Below, in pieces: positions 43,807 through 52,719 of a DNA stretch of 64,000 bases. Source of the DNA: Acinetobacter sp. Ac_5812. GTDB lineage: Bacteria; Pseudomonadota; Gammaproteobacteria; Pseudomonadales; Moraxellaceae. The notes beneath the pieces are model-generated. The model was not told the DNA's origin, made no database searches, and worked only from the letters and a program-made list of their open reading frames with translations. The stretch covers positions 555,084 to 619,083 of the forward strand of contig NZ_LXUK01000022.1 in assembly GCF_013072695.1 (NCBI RefSeq), read 5' to 3'. Position numbers and translations under genes: made by a program. How positions within the stretch are numbered: position 1 is the first letter of the stretch; every line of letters starts with the position of its first letter.

Positions 43807-44403
43807 TTATTTCATTCGCATACGGTTATGTACAGCTTGACTTAAGGTATGACTATCTACATATTCCAGTTCACCACCTTGTGGCACACCTTGCGCAATT
43901 CGGGTCATGTGAATCGGCAAATGCTTAGTTGCTTCAACTAAATAATGTGCAGTCGCTTGTCCTTCCACCGTCGCATTAGTGGCTAAAATCACCTCTTGAA
44001 TCTGTCCTGCACTGAGCCGCTGAATCAAGTATGGAATTCCTATCTCTTCTGGGCCGATACCATCCAATGGAGAAAGGTGTCCACCGAGAACATGGTACTT
44101 CCCACGAAAACTGCCGCTCTGCTCGATTGCCATCACATCGGCTGGCGATTCAACCACGCATAACAATTGTTCATCGCGCTCTACTGAGGCACAAATATCA
44201 CAGATTTCATTTTCTGTTAATGAGTGACAAATATGACACTCATGAATATGGCTAGATGCTTCATGTAAAGCATGAGAAAGCGCAAATGCACCTTCGCGGT
44301 TTTTCATTAACAAATGTAATGCCATACGCTGTGCTGATTTGGGACCAACACTTGGCAATATACGTAATGCTTGAACTAATTGTTCAAATCGTTCACTAAA
44401 CAC
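43807..44403 (-). CDS. recR: Recombination mediator RecR
   Basis: Acts with RecF/RecO to load RecA at gaps. In 198 residues: a helix-hairpin-helix (LRILPSVGPKSAQRMALHLL), a zinc finger (CHICHSLTENEICDIC), the Toprim domain (CVVESPADVMAIEQSGSFRGKYHVLGGHLSPLDGIGPEEI) and a C-terminal Walker-B-like segment. It is downstream of the YbaB gene, the usual ybaB-recR order. Confidence 0.96.
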   Translation of the reverse strand: MFSERFEQLVQALRILPSVGPKSAQRMALHLLMKNREGAFALSHALHEASSHIHECHICHSLTENEICDICASVERDEQLLCVVESPADVMAIEQSGSFRGKYHVLGGHLSPLDGIGPEEIGIPYLIQRLSAGQIQEVILATNATVEGQATAHYLVEATKHLPIHMTRIAQGVPQGGELEYVDSHTLSQAVHNRMRMK

Positions 44404-44417
44404 AAATCAACTCTCAT

Positions 44418-44486
44418 AATCTCCCCTAACCCCTCTTTATTAAAGAGGGGTCCGCCTCCCTTTTAAAAAGGGAGATTGGGAGGGAT
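44418..44486. repeat. Palindromic REP-like element between ybaB and recR
   Basis: Two adjacent hairpins, CCCCTCTTTA/TAAAGAGGGG and CTCCCTTTT/AAAAAGGGAG, are enclosed by a third pair, AATCTCCC/GGGAGATT, giving a clover-like fold. It fills the whole gap and touches the ybaB stop codon. The C/G-rich composition is unlike the surrounding DNA. Confidence 0.65.
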
Positions 44487-44816
44487 TTAAAATAAACCAG
44501 ATAAGCCAGGTGGTAAGCCCATACCGGTGTTCGCACCTTTTAACTTCTCTTCAGAAATGGCTTCTGCTTGACGTGCGGCATCATTCATCGCAGCAGCAAT
44601 CAAATCTTCAATCATATCTGCTTCGTCTTGTAATAAATCAGGACTAATTTCGATACGCTTAACCACATTACGGCAAGTCATGGTTACTTTAACTAAACCA
44701 CCGCCAGCTTCCGCATGAACTTCAGTTTTTGCAAGCTCTTCTTTGGCTTTTTTAAGATTTGATTCCATATCTTTTTGCATGCGCTGAGCTTGCTGCATGA
44801 GCATATTAATGTTCAT
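44487..44816 (-). CDS. YbaB/EbfC family nucleoid-associated protein
   Basis: A 109-residue DNA-binding protein that dimerises into a tweezer shape. Seen: [62 protein letters not shown], then the helical C-terminus [21 protein letters not shown]. It precedes recR. Confidence 0.95.
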   Translation of the reverse strand: MNINMLMQQAQRMQKDMESNLKKAKEELAKTEVHAEAGGGLVKVTMTCRNVVKRIEISPDLLQDEADMIEDLIAAAMNDAARQAEAISEEKLKGANTGMGLPPGLSGLF

Positions 44817-44828
44817 AAGTTTCTCTCG

Positions 44829-46016
44829 TTAAATTAAATCTAAACCGCGTGATATGTCGCGAATAATATCATCAATGTCTTCTAAACCAACAGACACACG
44901 AATCAAACCTTCTTCAATTCCTGCAGCTTGTTTAGCTTCGGCCGACATTCTACCATGCGAGGTCGTTGCTGGATGCGTAATTGTTGACTTAACATCACCT
45001 AGATTACTGGTAATCGACAAGAAACGAGTATTATCGATCACAGTCCAAGCACCTTCACGCTGGCCTTTCACCACAAAAGATACAACACCACCAAAACCTT
45101 TTTGTTGTTTTTTCGCCAACTCATGTCCAGGATGATCGACCAAACCTGCGTAATACACTTTTTCAACTTTTTCGTGCTGATGTAACCATTCCGCCAATTT
45201 TTGTGCACTTTCACAATGCGCTTTCATACGAATGCTCAGTGTTTCCAAGCCTTTCAAGAAAATCCATGCATTGAATGGGCTCATCGAGTTACCCAAAGTA
45301 CGAATCACACCATTGACTTCTTCGAGTAGATCATTTTTCCCAACTACCGCACCACCCAAGGCACGACCTTGGCCATCGATATATTTAGTTGCTGAATAAA
45401 GTACTAAATCGGCACCAAACTTAATCGGTTGCTGTAATACTGGCGTACAGAAGCAGTTATCGACCGCAAATAAAGCGCCATTGGCATGGGCGATATCAGC
45501 AATGGCCTGCATATCACCCACTTGTGCCAAAGGATTAGACGGCGTTTCAATAAATAGAATACGCGTGTTTGGACGAATCGCCTGTTTCCAGCCTTCAAGA
45601 TCATCTAAATCGACAAAAGTCACTTCAACTGCAAATTTCGCTACATATTTTTCAAATAAAGCAATGATTGAACCAAATACCGCACGAGAACAGATCACAT
45701 GGTCACCCGCTTTTAAATAAGCCATACACATTGCATGTACTGCAGCCATACCTGAACTGGTCGCGACTGCACGTTCTGCGCCATCCAAAATAGCCAAGCG
45801 CTTTTCAAAAGCTTGTACCGTTGGATTGGTATAACGTGAGTAGGTATTGCCAGCAATTTGCCCTGAGAATTTGGCAGCAGCATCAGCCGCACTTTCACAC
45901 ACAAATGACGAGGTTAGAAAGATTGGCTCACTATGCTCACCTTCAGAGGTACGATCATGCCCTGTGCGAATTGCCAGTGTTTCTAATTGGTATTCTAAAT
46001 CATCGCTTGGATTCAT
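44829..46016 (-). CDS. metZ: O-succinylhomoserine sulfhydrylase
   Basis: Makes homocysteine from O-succinylhomoserine and sulfide (methionine synthesis) with PLP. The ATG at 46014-46016 (MNPSDDLEYQLETLAIRTGHDRTSEGEHSEPIFLTSSFV) is preferred over an upstream ATG at 46088. Family motifs: SRYTNPTVQAFEKRLAILDGAE, ETPSNPLAQVGD and the PLP lysine in YSATKYIDGQGRALGG. A link to the sulfur-scavenging genes at the left of the window is metabolic only, as the two are far apart. Confidence 0.9.
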   Translation of the reverse strand: MNPSDDLEYQLETLAIRTGHDRTSEGEHSEPIFLTSSFVCESAADAAAKFSGQIAGNTYSRYTNPTVQAFEKRLAILDGAERAVATSSGMAAVHAMCMAYLKAGDHVICSRAVFGSIIALFEKYVAKFAVEVTFVDLDDLEGWKQAIRPNTRILFIETPSNPLAQVGDMQAIADIAHANGALFAVDNCFCTPVLQQPIKFGADLVLYSATKYIDGQGRALGGAVVGKNDLLEEVNGVIRTLGNSMSPFNAWIFLKGLETLSIRMKAHCESAQKLAEWLHQHEKVEKVYYAGLVDHPGHELAKKQQKGFGGVVSFVVKGQREGAWTVIDNTRFLSITSNLGDVKSTITHPATTSHGRMSAEAKQAAGIEEGLIRVSVGLEDIDDIIRDISRGLDLI

Positions 46017-46133
46017 CGTTCTGTATGCCTTATGATCATAATGTCGAAATGTGCCAATATTTTGAGCGCCTAAGGTATTTAAGGTCAAGGCGTAAGATGA
46101 AATTATCGCTTAGACTTCGTGCAATCTTGACTC

Positions 46134-47237
46134 ATGATGAGACTTTCTAAGATGAAATCGCTTGTGGAACAGCAAAAAATAAATTTTAAACATCTGGCTA
46201 TGCGTGTTTTCGATGCCGACAAACTGGTTTTGTCTCAATCGACGCCATATCAAGTGATTGCTCAATTTAAACAAACTCGCGTCCGTTTCTATGCGTCAGA
46301 GAACAAACGCTATAAAGAACCGTTAGTATTCGTTGCACCGTTGGCCATTAATATGGATATCTATGATTTATATCCTTATCGTTCATTGGTGAAACATTTT
46401 CAAGACAGTGGTTTTGATGTGTATCTGATTGATTGGGGTAAACTGACTTATAAAAACTACCAAATTAACTTTCTATCTTTTATTGATAACTTTATACCTA
46501 AATGTATTGAAGCAATTCAACAACACTCCAAATCTGAAAAAATTTCGCTGCATGGCTGGAGTATGGCGGGAATTTTCGTCACCCTTTACACTGCACGCCA
46601 TCAGCCGAGTGTTGTCAAAAACTTGGTGGTGTTAGGTAGTCCGATCGACAGCTATGCTTCGGGTTATATTGGCAAACTTTATAAAACTTTGGCTTATCTG
46701 GCTAACCGCAACCCCACTATTAAAGATTACATCTATAATCGTTTACCGAAGTTAATGATTCATTCACCAGGCTTCCTAAACTCGCTTGGATTCAAGTTGT
46801 TAGATCCTAAAGGCTGGATTGATGGCAACATTCAACTACTGAAAAATTTGGATAATCTAAAACTGGTACAAGAAGATGCAACGCTGAGTCACTTCTTAAA
46901 TAACATGATTGATTATCCGGGTGGTGTAAATCAAGATATGCTATTTAATGTCTGGTTGCAGAACCCATTAAAAAATGGCGCAATTCAACTGAAAAACAAA
47001 ACCATTGAACTCAAGAACATCAATTGTTCTCTATTTGTTGGCGCAGGTAAAGGCGATCAACTGGTCACTTCTGAGTCCGCATTCCCTCTGACCCAGTTGA
47101 CAAGCAGCCAAGATGTCACGTTTACTCTTATCCCTGGTGGGCACTTAGGTTTAATGTCCAGTCAAAACAGTTCCATTGAGTTCTGGCCAACGCTGGCGAC
47201 ATGGTTAGCCGAACGATCGACGCAAATTAAAAGGTAA
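46134..47237 (+). CDS. Alpha/beta-hydrolase related to poly(3-hydroxyalkanoate) synthase
   Basis: A 367-residue hydrolase. PhaC-like features are PLVFVAPLAINMDIYDLYPYRSLVKHFQDSGFDVYLIDWGK and the overall arrangement with the final His in GGHLGLMSSQ. The nucleophile elbow is LHGWSMAGIF, so a Ser replaces the Cys essential in true PHA synthases; the protein is more likely an esterase or acyltransferase. Starts at 46134 and 46152 are both possible. It is divergent from metZ and followed 4 bp later by a dehydrogenase gene. Confidence 0.75.
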   Translation: MMRLSKMKSLVEQQKINFKHLAMRVFDADKLVLSQSTPYQVIAQFKQTRVRFYASENKRYKEPLVFVAPLAINMDIYDLYPYRSLVKHFQDSGFDVYLIDWGKLTYKNYQINFLSFIDNFIPKCIEAIQQHSKSEKISLHGWSMAGIFVTLYTARHQPSVVKNLVVLGSPIDSYASGYIGKLYKTLAYLANRNPTIKDYIYNRLPKLMIHSPGFLNSLGFKLLDPKGWIDGNIQLLKNLDNLKLVQEDATLSHFLNNMIDYPGGVNQDMLFNVWLQNPLKNGAIQLKNKTIELKNINCSLFVGAGKGDQLVTSESAFPLTQLTSSQDVTFTLIPGGHLGLMSSQNSSIEFWPTLATWLAERSTQIKR

Positions 47238-47240
47238 AGT

Positions 47241-48113
47241 ATGACTCAATCTGTTGCATTCATTGGTTTAGGCGCTATGGGCTATCGTATGGCAGCGCAT
47301 CTTCCTAAATATTTCGAAAATGTTTATGTCTGGAATCGAAATTTTAGTAAAGCAGAACAACATGCAACAGAATATGGAACTCAAGCCGTTGAACTTGCTC
47401 AAGCGGTACAGGCTGATATTATCTTTTCTTGTTTACCGACCAGCGATGATGTTGCAGCATTAATTGAAGGTGTGGAAATCAAATCAGGTTCGATCTGGAT
47501 TGACTGTACCAGTGGTGTGCCTGAAGCGGCACGCCGTCTGGCAGAGAAATTGAAAGCTAAAAATGTGGACTTTTTAGATGCACCTGTTAGTGGTCAAACC
47601 ATTGGTGCTGAAAATGCAACCTTAACAGTCATGGTGGGCGGTGATATCAACGCATTTGAACGTGCTTATCCTGCAATGGCAGCAGTCGGTAAATTGATTC
47701 AGCATGTCGGTGAATCTGGTGCTGGCTTTGCGGTAAAAGCCATCAATAATATGCTACTGGCTGTGAATTTATGGTCTGTTGCCGAAGGGTTTAGTACCTT
47801 AAAAGCGCATGGTGTTAATTTGGATGCAGCCCTAAATTGTATCAATGCATCAAGCGGTAAAAGTTTAGTTACAGAAACCATTTTTCCGCAGCGTGTTCTT
47901 AGTCGTGAATTTCCTGTGACTTTTGGACTCCCATTACTTGCGAAAGATACAGGTATTGCACTTGATTTAGTTAAGGACGCGAAACTACCCGCTCCGATTC
48001 TATCGTTAACGCAAAGTTTGATTCAGGCGGCAAATCTCACAGCTGAACCCGATAGTGACTTCTCGGCAGCCGTTAAATTGTATGAATCGTGGAGTAAAAT
48101 TACGCTGAAATAA
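47241..48113 (+). CDS. NAD(P)-dependent beta-hydroxyacid dehydrogenase (3-hydroxyisobutyrate dehydrogenase family)
   Basis: 290 residues. The nucleotide-binding start VAFIGLGAMGYRMAAHLPKYFENVYVWNRN and the substrate-binding DAPVSGQTIGAENATLTVMVGG are visible. The catalytic Lys lies in GAGFAVKAINNMLLAVNLWSVAEGF, and the C-terminal helical domain includes FGLPLLAKDTGIALDLVKD. Arg in VWNRN after the second strand suggests NADP preference. It is probably co-transcribed with the hydrolase upstream; the true substrate is not evident. Confidence 0.88.
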   Translation: MTQSVAFIGLGAMGYRMAAHLPKYFENVYVWNRNFSKAEQHATEYGTQAVELAQAVQADIIFSCLPTSDDVAALIEGVEIKSGSIWIDCTSGVPEAARRLAEKLKAKNVDFLDAPVSGQTIGAENATLTVMVGGDINAFERAYPAMAAVGKLIQHVGESGAGFAVKAINNMLLAVNLWSVAEGFSTLKAHGVNLDAALNCINASSGKSLVTETIFPQRVLSREFPVTFGLPLLAKDTGIALDLVKDAKLPAPILSLTQSLIQAANLTAEPDSDFSAAVKLYESWSKITLK

Positions 48114-48148
48114 CAAAGTTTTAGTGTAAAAATTCTTTTGCAAACATT

Positions 48149-48175
48149 AAAACCGCTCAATTGAGCGGTTTTTTA
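48149..48175. terminator. Bidirectional terminator between convergent genes
   Basis: AAAACCGCTCAATTGAGCGGTTTT is a near-perfect palindrome with T-tracts on both strands, between the dehydrogenase and isochorismatase genes. Confidence 0.85.
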
Positions 48176-48211
48176 AAACTTATAAAATTTGTTATTTATA
48201 AATTTTATATA

Positions 48212-48799
48212 TCAGACTCTCTTAAAAACCACCTCATTCACCGATGCACAGATCCTAATTTCATCACCAAGGGACCATTCTGCTGCTCTGGCGGCCATAG
48301 CTGCAGGCACACCATTTGATCCTGGTCCTGCGGGTATGTCATATGTTGCATGGGCATCATGTGCTAACAATACAGCATAGCCAAGCTCTAATGCTGAACG
48401 TGCTGTTGCAGCAACACACATCTCGGATAGAACACCACATATTGCGAAAGACTTGATCTCGTGATCGTGCAATATCTGCTGAAGTGGGGTTCCACTAAAA
48501 CCATTATCTTGATTTTTTCTCATGATACATTCATGAGATTGTGGCGGAAAAAATAGCTCCCAACCCACTTTGTATGGTTCATCTAAAGCCCCTATATCTC
48601 CATCATTTTGCAGGAAGATCACGGGTGCATGAGCTAATCTCGCTTTGGCAAGTAAAATACTGATTGATTCAATTAGTTGTTTTGATGCAGGTACAGCATC
48701 GGTACCAGATACAAAAGCATTCTGTACATCGACAACAATCAGTGCGTCAACAATATTCAGTTCGCTTGGGATAGCATTCTCCTTATGCTTAGAAAGCAA
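48212..48799 (-). CDS. Cysteine hydrolase, isochorismatase-like family
   Basis: 195 residues. Catalytic elements: Asp in VDALIVVDVQNAF, and Cys in ICGVLSEMCVAATARSALELGYAVLLAHDAHATYD. A catalytic Lys is expected between them. The family hydrolyses amides or enol ethers (nicotinamide, isochorismate, N-carbamoyl compounds); the residues do not decide which. Single gene. Confidence 0.85.
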   Translation of the reverse strand: MLSKHKENAIPSELNIVDALIVVDVQNAFVSGTDAVPASKQLIESISILLAKARLAHAPVIFLQNDGDIGALDEPYKVGWELFFPPQSHECIMRKNQDNGFSGTPLQQILHDHEIKSFAICGVLSEMCVAATARSALELGYAVLLAHDAHATYDIPAGPGSNGVPAAMAARAAEWSLGDEIRICASVNEVVFKRV

Positions 48800-49015
48800 C
48801 CTAGTCTATTGGTTTGAATTATTTATTATTCGTTTCAATATCGTCAGAGTTAACAATCGCAAGGAGAAACGCATTGGATTTATACCCCACTACATATATG
48901 ACTAATAATTTTGTCATGAATACCACCAACGACTATATAAATCACATAATTTAGAAAATAACACTCTGAATGTCTCATGACTAATATTTATCAACTATGG
49001 CAGCTATGACTAAGT

Positions 49016-49789
49016 TCAAACACTAGTGTAAAAAATTGAGAACAGCATTGAACAACCAGCGACCAACAACATAGCATCGAGCATAAGGTTAAAGGTTCGA
49101 TCAGACATTTTTAATACAAAGGTTTTACCAATATAATTACCAACGATTAAAGAAGATCCTACTGCAATTCCTGCAATTAAGATATTTTGCTGTAAAACGC
49201 CTAATGCACCGAAAGTTATACTCTTTGTCAAATAGATAGCAAAAGATGCTGCTGCCTCAGTTGCCAAAAGTGCTCCTTTTATCAGGCCAAATCCATTAAA
49301 AATTGGCAGTAATAAAGGACCCGTTGAAAAAACAACACCGGTAATGTATCCAAGTACGCCACCTGCAATCACCATTTGCCAAGCATTCAAGGTGAAGTTA
49401 CGATATTTCGCATAATGCCTAATCGGAATAAGACATAAGAAAAACAACCCAATGCATAGATTAGAAAGAAATGGTGACATTACCCAAAGCGTATTGGCTC
49501 CCAATACTGTTGCGGGAATACCGAGACTCACAAACAATAAAAAGGCCTTTACATTGAGTTCTTTACGCCACATCACAACACGAGAAATATTCCCCATGAT
49601 TGAGGCAATTGCCATAATTGGAACAGCAAGCTTTGCACCAAAAATATAAGCAAGAATAGGTAATAAAATGATCGATGATCCTGTACCCACTACTCCACTA
49701 ATCAAGCCTGAAAGAACGCCAATCAAGGCAAGTGCAACATAGGTCATAAGACAAAGCCAAACTACAATTGTTTGGAGTCTACAATACAT
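49016..49789 (-). CDS. Sulfite exporter TauE/SafE family protein
   Basis: A 257-residue membrane protein with ~8 spans and the two related halves of the family (GLISGVVGTGSSIILLPIL; GGVLGYITGVVFSTGPLLLPIF). The ATG at 49747 (MTYVALALIGVLSG) is a more typical start than 49789. The family exports sulfite, sulfoacetate or similar anions. It could handle sulfite from sulfonate use, but no -24/-12 element was seen in front of it. Confidence 0.85.
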   Translation of the reverse strand: MYCRLQTIVVWLCLMTYVALALIGVLSGLISGVVGTGSSIILLPILAYIFGAKLAVPIMAIASIMGNISRVVMWRKELNVKAFLLFVSLGIPATVLGANTLWVMSPFLSNLCIGLFFLCLIPIRHYAKYRNFTLNAWQMVIAGGVLGYITGVVFSTGPLLLPIFNGFGLIKGALLATEAAASFAIYLTKSITFGALGVLQQNILIAGIAVGSSLIVGNYIGKTFVLKMSDRTFNLMLDAMLLVAGCSMLFSIFYTSV

Positions 49790-49912
49790 TACTATTCTTA
49801 TTAAACAGTTTGGATAGCTTTAAAGTCTTAGTGATTCTAATCTAGAAGACCTAAATAGACTTTCAATAAATTAGTAGATATTAATCAGAAGCCTCCCGTA
49901 GGAGGTTTATTA

Positions 49913-50702
49913 CTAAAGTGCTGTTCCACAGATATCCTTTGTACCTGAAGGGTAAGTATTTGAAAGTTTTGTATGGTCAGTAATAAACTCTATAGATAAA
50001 TTTTGTCCAACAACAGATGCTGATGTCGCGATAGCTCCAGTACCCCCACCTGCCATAAACGATAAAGTAGAACCATTGCTATCGTATCCTGTGATATAAC
50101 CTTTGTTTACTCCATTAAAAATATATCCAATCTGTTTACTATTTTGATTCACATAAAAACCGAAAGTCTGATAACCATCAACAGTATTTTCAGGTTTTAA
50201 GGTCAACACACCAGATGACTGTGTGCCACCATTAATCAAAAGCAGAATATTATTGTTGGAGTTTGTGGGCTGACCATTCACATGAATTAAAGCGATATTG
50301 AAGACATTCTGATTACAATTAGTTGCAGCAATCTGAATTGGGAAAAAAGTTATGGTTTCACCTGAGGGTAGAACAAAAGTTGGAATTTTTAACTTGATTT
50401 CAAAAGCAACTGTACCACCAGCAGAAATTATCTTGTCTCCAGGCACATCTTGAAAAGTAAGATTTGGATAACTAATTTTATTATTCGCGAAAGCATTACT
50501 CATGACCATATAAGATTTCACTCTACTGCTTGCGTCTACATTAAAACTCGCTTTCGCACCTAGTATATTAGGAAACCTAGTCATGGTTGAATCAATTTGT
50601 GATAGCTGCACCTGTGTTGCATTTAAATCATAAGTACAAGCAGCAAAACTACTCCCCGTAATCATCACACTAATAAATGTTCCTAAAAATTATTTTTTTC
50701 AT
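49913..50702 (-). pseudogene. DUF4882 family secreted protein with frameshifted signal peptide
   Basis: A good ribosome-binding sequence (AAAAGGA) precedes an ATG at 50702, but that frame stops after ten codons (MKKIIFRNIY). The long frame (49913-50668) encodes a ~250-residue DUF4882-like protein starting mid-signal (MMITGSSFAACTYDLN). Removing one base from the homopolymer at 50685-50689 (five T on the coding strand) joins them into MKKIILGTFISVMITGSSFAAC, an ideal signal peptide. The gene is therefore shifted by one base, through mutation, phase variation or sequencing error. The mature part (CTYDLNATQVQLSQIDSTMTRFPNILGAKASFNVD...) is intact. Confidence 0.8.
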
Positions 50703-50816
50703 ATGCTATATCCTTTTTATAATAGAACATTCAGTATACATTTTTTATTAAATTAATTAGTAAAAACAGATAAATGGGTACAACTAGAGTTTTTCTATTG
50801 TAAAATAGGCAATATA

Positions 50817-50840
50817 AAAACCCACGCCAAAGCGTGGGTC
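50817..50840 (-). terminator. Terminator of the small gene at 50863
   Basis: ACCCACGC-CAAA-GCGTGGGT hairpin; on the minus strand it is followed by TTTTTATAT. Confidence 0.88.
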
Positions 50841-50862
50841 AATATCTTCAAGTAATGAAAGC

Positions 50863-51072
50863 CTAAACAGCCTCTACATATCGATAAATACTGCCATCTT
50901 TTGGGTTTTCAAAAAGTAAATCTATATTTGGAAGAAGAATCTCTCCTTCAACTTCGATATGTTCAATCCGTTTAAAGAAGGGAATTTCTTGATCATTGAC
51001 AGCTTTTACTTTAGCTGTCGCGATCTTCTCGGCCTCAAATTGATCCTTTACCTTAATTTTTATAGTGTTCAT
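50863..51072 (-). CDS. Hypothetical small protein
   Basis: 69 residues from the ATG at 51070-51072 (MNTIKIKVKDQFEAEK), which follows a TTGGAG ribosome-binding sequence; the longer frame to 51105 has no such signal. The composition is charged with no signal or membrane segment (KAVNDQEIPFFKRIEHIEVEGEILLPNIDLLFENPKDGSIYRYVEAV). Not recognised. It has its own terminator. Confidence 0.7.
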   Translation of the reverse strand: MNTIKIKVKDQFEAEKIATAKVKAVNDQEIPFFKRIEHIEVEGEILLPNIDLLFENPKDGSIYRYVEAV

Positions 51073-51120
51073 TAAAAACTCCAATTTTTTAAATTTTAAA
51101 TACAACAGTGAAACGAAAAT

Positions 51121-51720
51121 TTAGAACGATGAAATTGCGGAATAAGCCAACGGCATCGCAAAGAAAGTTAAAACAAATGCTGCTGAACGTTGTAAGTTGC
51201 GTTGATTCAGCCAAGAGATTTTGTTGGAAATTAAAATAGATCCAAATGCAATCCATAAAAAAGCAATTGGAGTGATCAGTGCTAGGAACGTTCCCATGTG
51301 AACAACGTATTCATGTAGGTTGAGCCAAGCAGTGTGTGGAAAAATAGCTGAAGCAAATAATAAAGCTTTAGGATTAAGTAAGGTTGCTACAAACAAAGCC
51401 TTAGAGGTAATCAAAGGTTGATCCAAATCTAAGTCTTTTGTTGACGTAATCCATAGCTTAATGGCCAAATAGATAATAAATGTTGCGCTGAATAATTTAA
51501 TTAACGGTGGCAGCCAAGGTACATAGTGTGAAACAGACTCAAGTAAAAAGCCCCAAGTTGTAATGGCAATAAAATAACCGATCACCTCCGCAGGAATCAA
51601 TTTCAGTGAACCTTTAATACCCGTTTGGATTCCAGACGAGGCCAATAATGTATTCGTTGGGCCTGGTGTTAGTAAGATCGTAATGATCAGACCTATAAAC
51701 AAAAATGACACCATATACAA
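51121..51720 (-). CDS. LysE family translocator
   Basis: A 199-residue inner-membrane exporter of amino acids or related metabolites with ~5-6 spans. The N-terminus shows the family motif LTPGPTNTLLASSGIQTGIKGSLKLIPAEVIGYF. The central region LFVATLLNPKALLFASAIFP is also characteristic. Its substrate is not evident. Confidence 0.88.
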   Translation of the reverse strand: MYMVSFLFIGLIITILLTPGPTNTLLASSGIQTGIKGSLKLIPAEVIGYFIAITTWGFLLESVSHYVPWLPPLIKLFSATFIIYLAIKLWITSTKDLDLDQPLITSKALFVATLLNPKALLFASAIFPHTAWLNLHEYVVHMGTFLALITPIAFLWIAFGSILISNKISWLNQRNLQRSAAFVLTFFAMPLAYSAISSF

Positions 51721-51883
51721 ATACCTCTGCTAAGTTTCGCAAACGCAATATGGCAAAATTGATCAGAACTTGTCGACAAAATGGTTGTAACGAAAAATAT
51801 TGCAATTATTTTTTTATTTTAAAAATCAAAATCTTAAATCATTATTCAATTTAGTTAAAAATTTAATACGCACTCCTAAAACA

Positions 51884-51899
51884 TGTGATAAATATCACA
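51884..51899. promoter_or_regulatory. CRP/Vfr-type binding site
   Basis: TGTGATAAATATCACA is a perfect match to TGTGA-N6-TCACA, in the 357-bp gap between the LysE and BLUF genes. It is ~165 bp from the LysE start and ~180 bp from the BLUF start, so the target is uncertain. The rest of the gap is A/T-rich with nothing else recognisable. Confidence 0.6.
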
Positions 51900-52077
51900 T
51901 TTTATCAATAATTCCATGTAGATAGCTCAGCCATAGTTCACAGAATATTTTAATTTTGAAAAAATGTTCATCGAAAATATGAAACTGGATCAGATCCCTC
52001 TCGTTACAGACTAAAGTATACAAATGATTGTTTTTTCTATATAACAAAACATTACTCCTGAAAAATGAGCATATCGA

Positions 52078-52521
52078 ATGGAGTCTGTAAGACTTTTATA
52101 CGTAAGCAAAATTAAGAATATTGATTCAAATTTAAAAAAAGATTTGATTACAATCCTCGATGAGGCTGTAGATTTCAATTATCGCAATGATATAAAAGGC
52201 GTCTTATATTATGGCCATGGCTATTTTGTACAATGCTTAGAAGGTCAAAAGAGTATTATCGATGATTTGTTTTATAACAAGATTGTGAAAGATAAACGCC
52301 ATATCAATTGTGAAATTCTCTATTACACTGAATGTGAGAATCAATTTTTTTCACAATGGTCTATGAAGTTTTCACCAGTCAACCAGAACATTTCAGACTT
52401 TTTCATGAAGTACCATCTAGAAGAATTCAATCCTTACCTGCTGACTGCTGAAACCGTTGAGAAATTTGTTTCTGTTTTAGCTGGTGAACCTGAATATGAT
52501 GTACAAACATATGTTTCATGA
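52078..52521 (+). CDS. BLUF domain blue-light photoreceptor (BlsA-like)
   Basis: 147 residues, almost all one BLUF domain, which binds FAD and senses blue light. The hydrogen-bonding residues can be placed: Tyr8 (RLLYVSK), an Asn at 34 or 37 (DFNYRNDIKGVLYY), Gln52 (YFVQCLEGQ), Trp94 and Met96 (SQWSMKFSP). A short C-terminal tail follows and no effector domain is present, as in Acinetobacter BlsA, which works by protein-protein contacts. The ribosome-binding sequence is weak. Confidence 0.9.
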   Translation: MESVRLLYVSKIKNIDSNLKKDLITILDEAVDFNYRNDIKGVLYYGHGYFVQCLEGQKSIIDDLFYNKIVKDKRHINCEILYYTECENQFFSQWSMKFSPVNQNISDFFMKYHLEEFNPYLLTAETVEKFVSVLAGEPEYDVQTYVS

Positions 52522-52647
52522 ATGAATAAATTATTCATTGAAATTAAATACCTAAAAGTACCCTCTCCAGCTTAATTTTACCAATCGGAATAAAATTTAA
52601 CAAAAAGAAATTGAATGAATTACCCATTAGTGCTTATATATATTGCG

Positions 52648-52695
52648 AAGAGGACGACCTCTTTGATCAATTTTCAAGCTTTGGGACGACCTAAA
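52648..52695 (+). ncRNA. Guanidine-II (mini-ykkC) riboswitch
   Basis: Two consecutive small hairpins, each capped by the diagnostic ACGA loop: AAGAGG-ACGA-CCTCTT (52648-52663) and TTTGGG-ACGA-CCTAAA (52680-52695, one G-U pair). They are separated by a 16-nt linker and followed closely by the sugE ribosome-binding site (GAGG, 52709-52712). Guanidine binding at both loops is known to free the downstream ribosome-binding site in this class. Confidence 0.9.
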
Positions 52696-52719
52696 AAATA
52701 TTATTAATGAGGTGTCGAA

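Noticed and set aside
46134..47237. Calling this gene a PHA synthase
   Set aside because: The catalytic Cys is Ser, so polymerase function is not supported.
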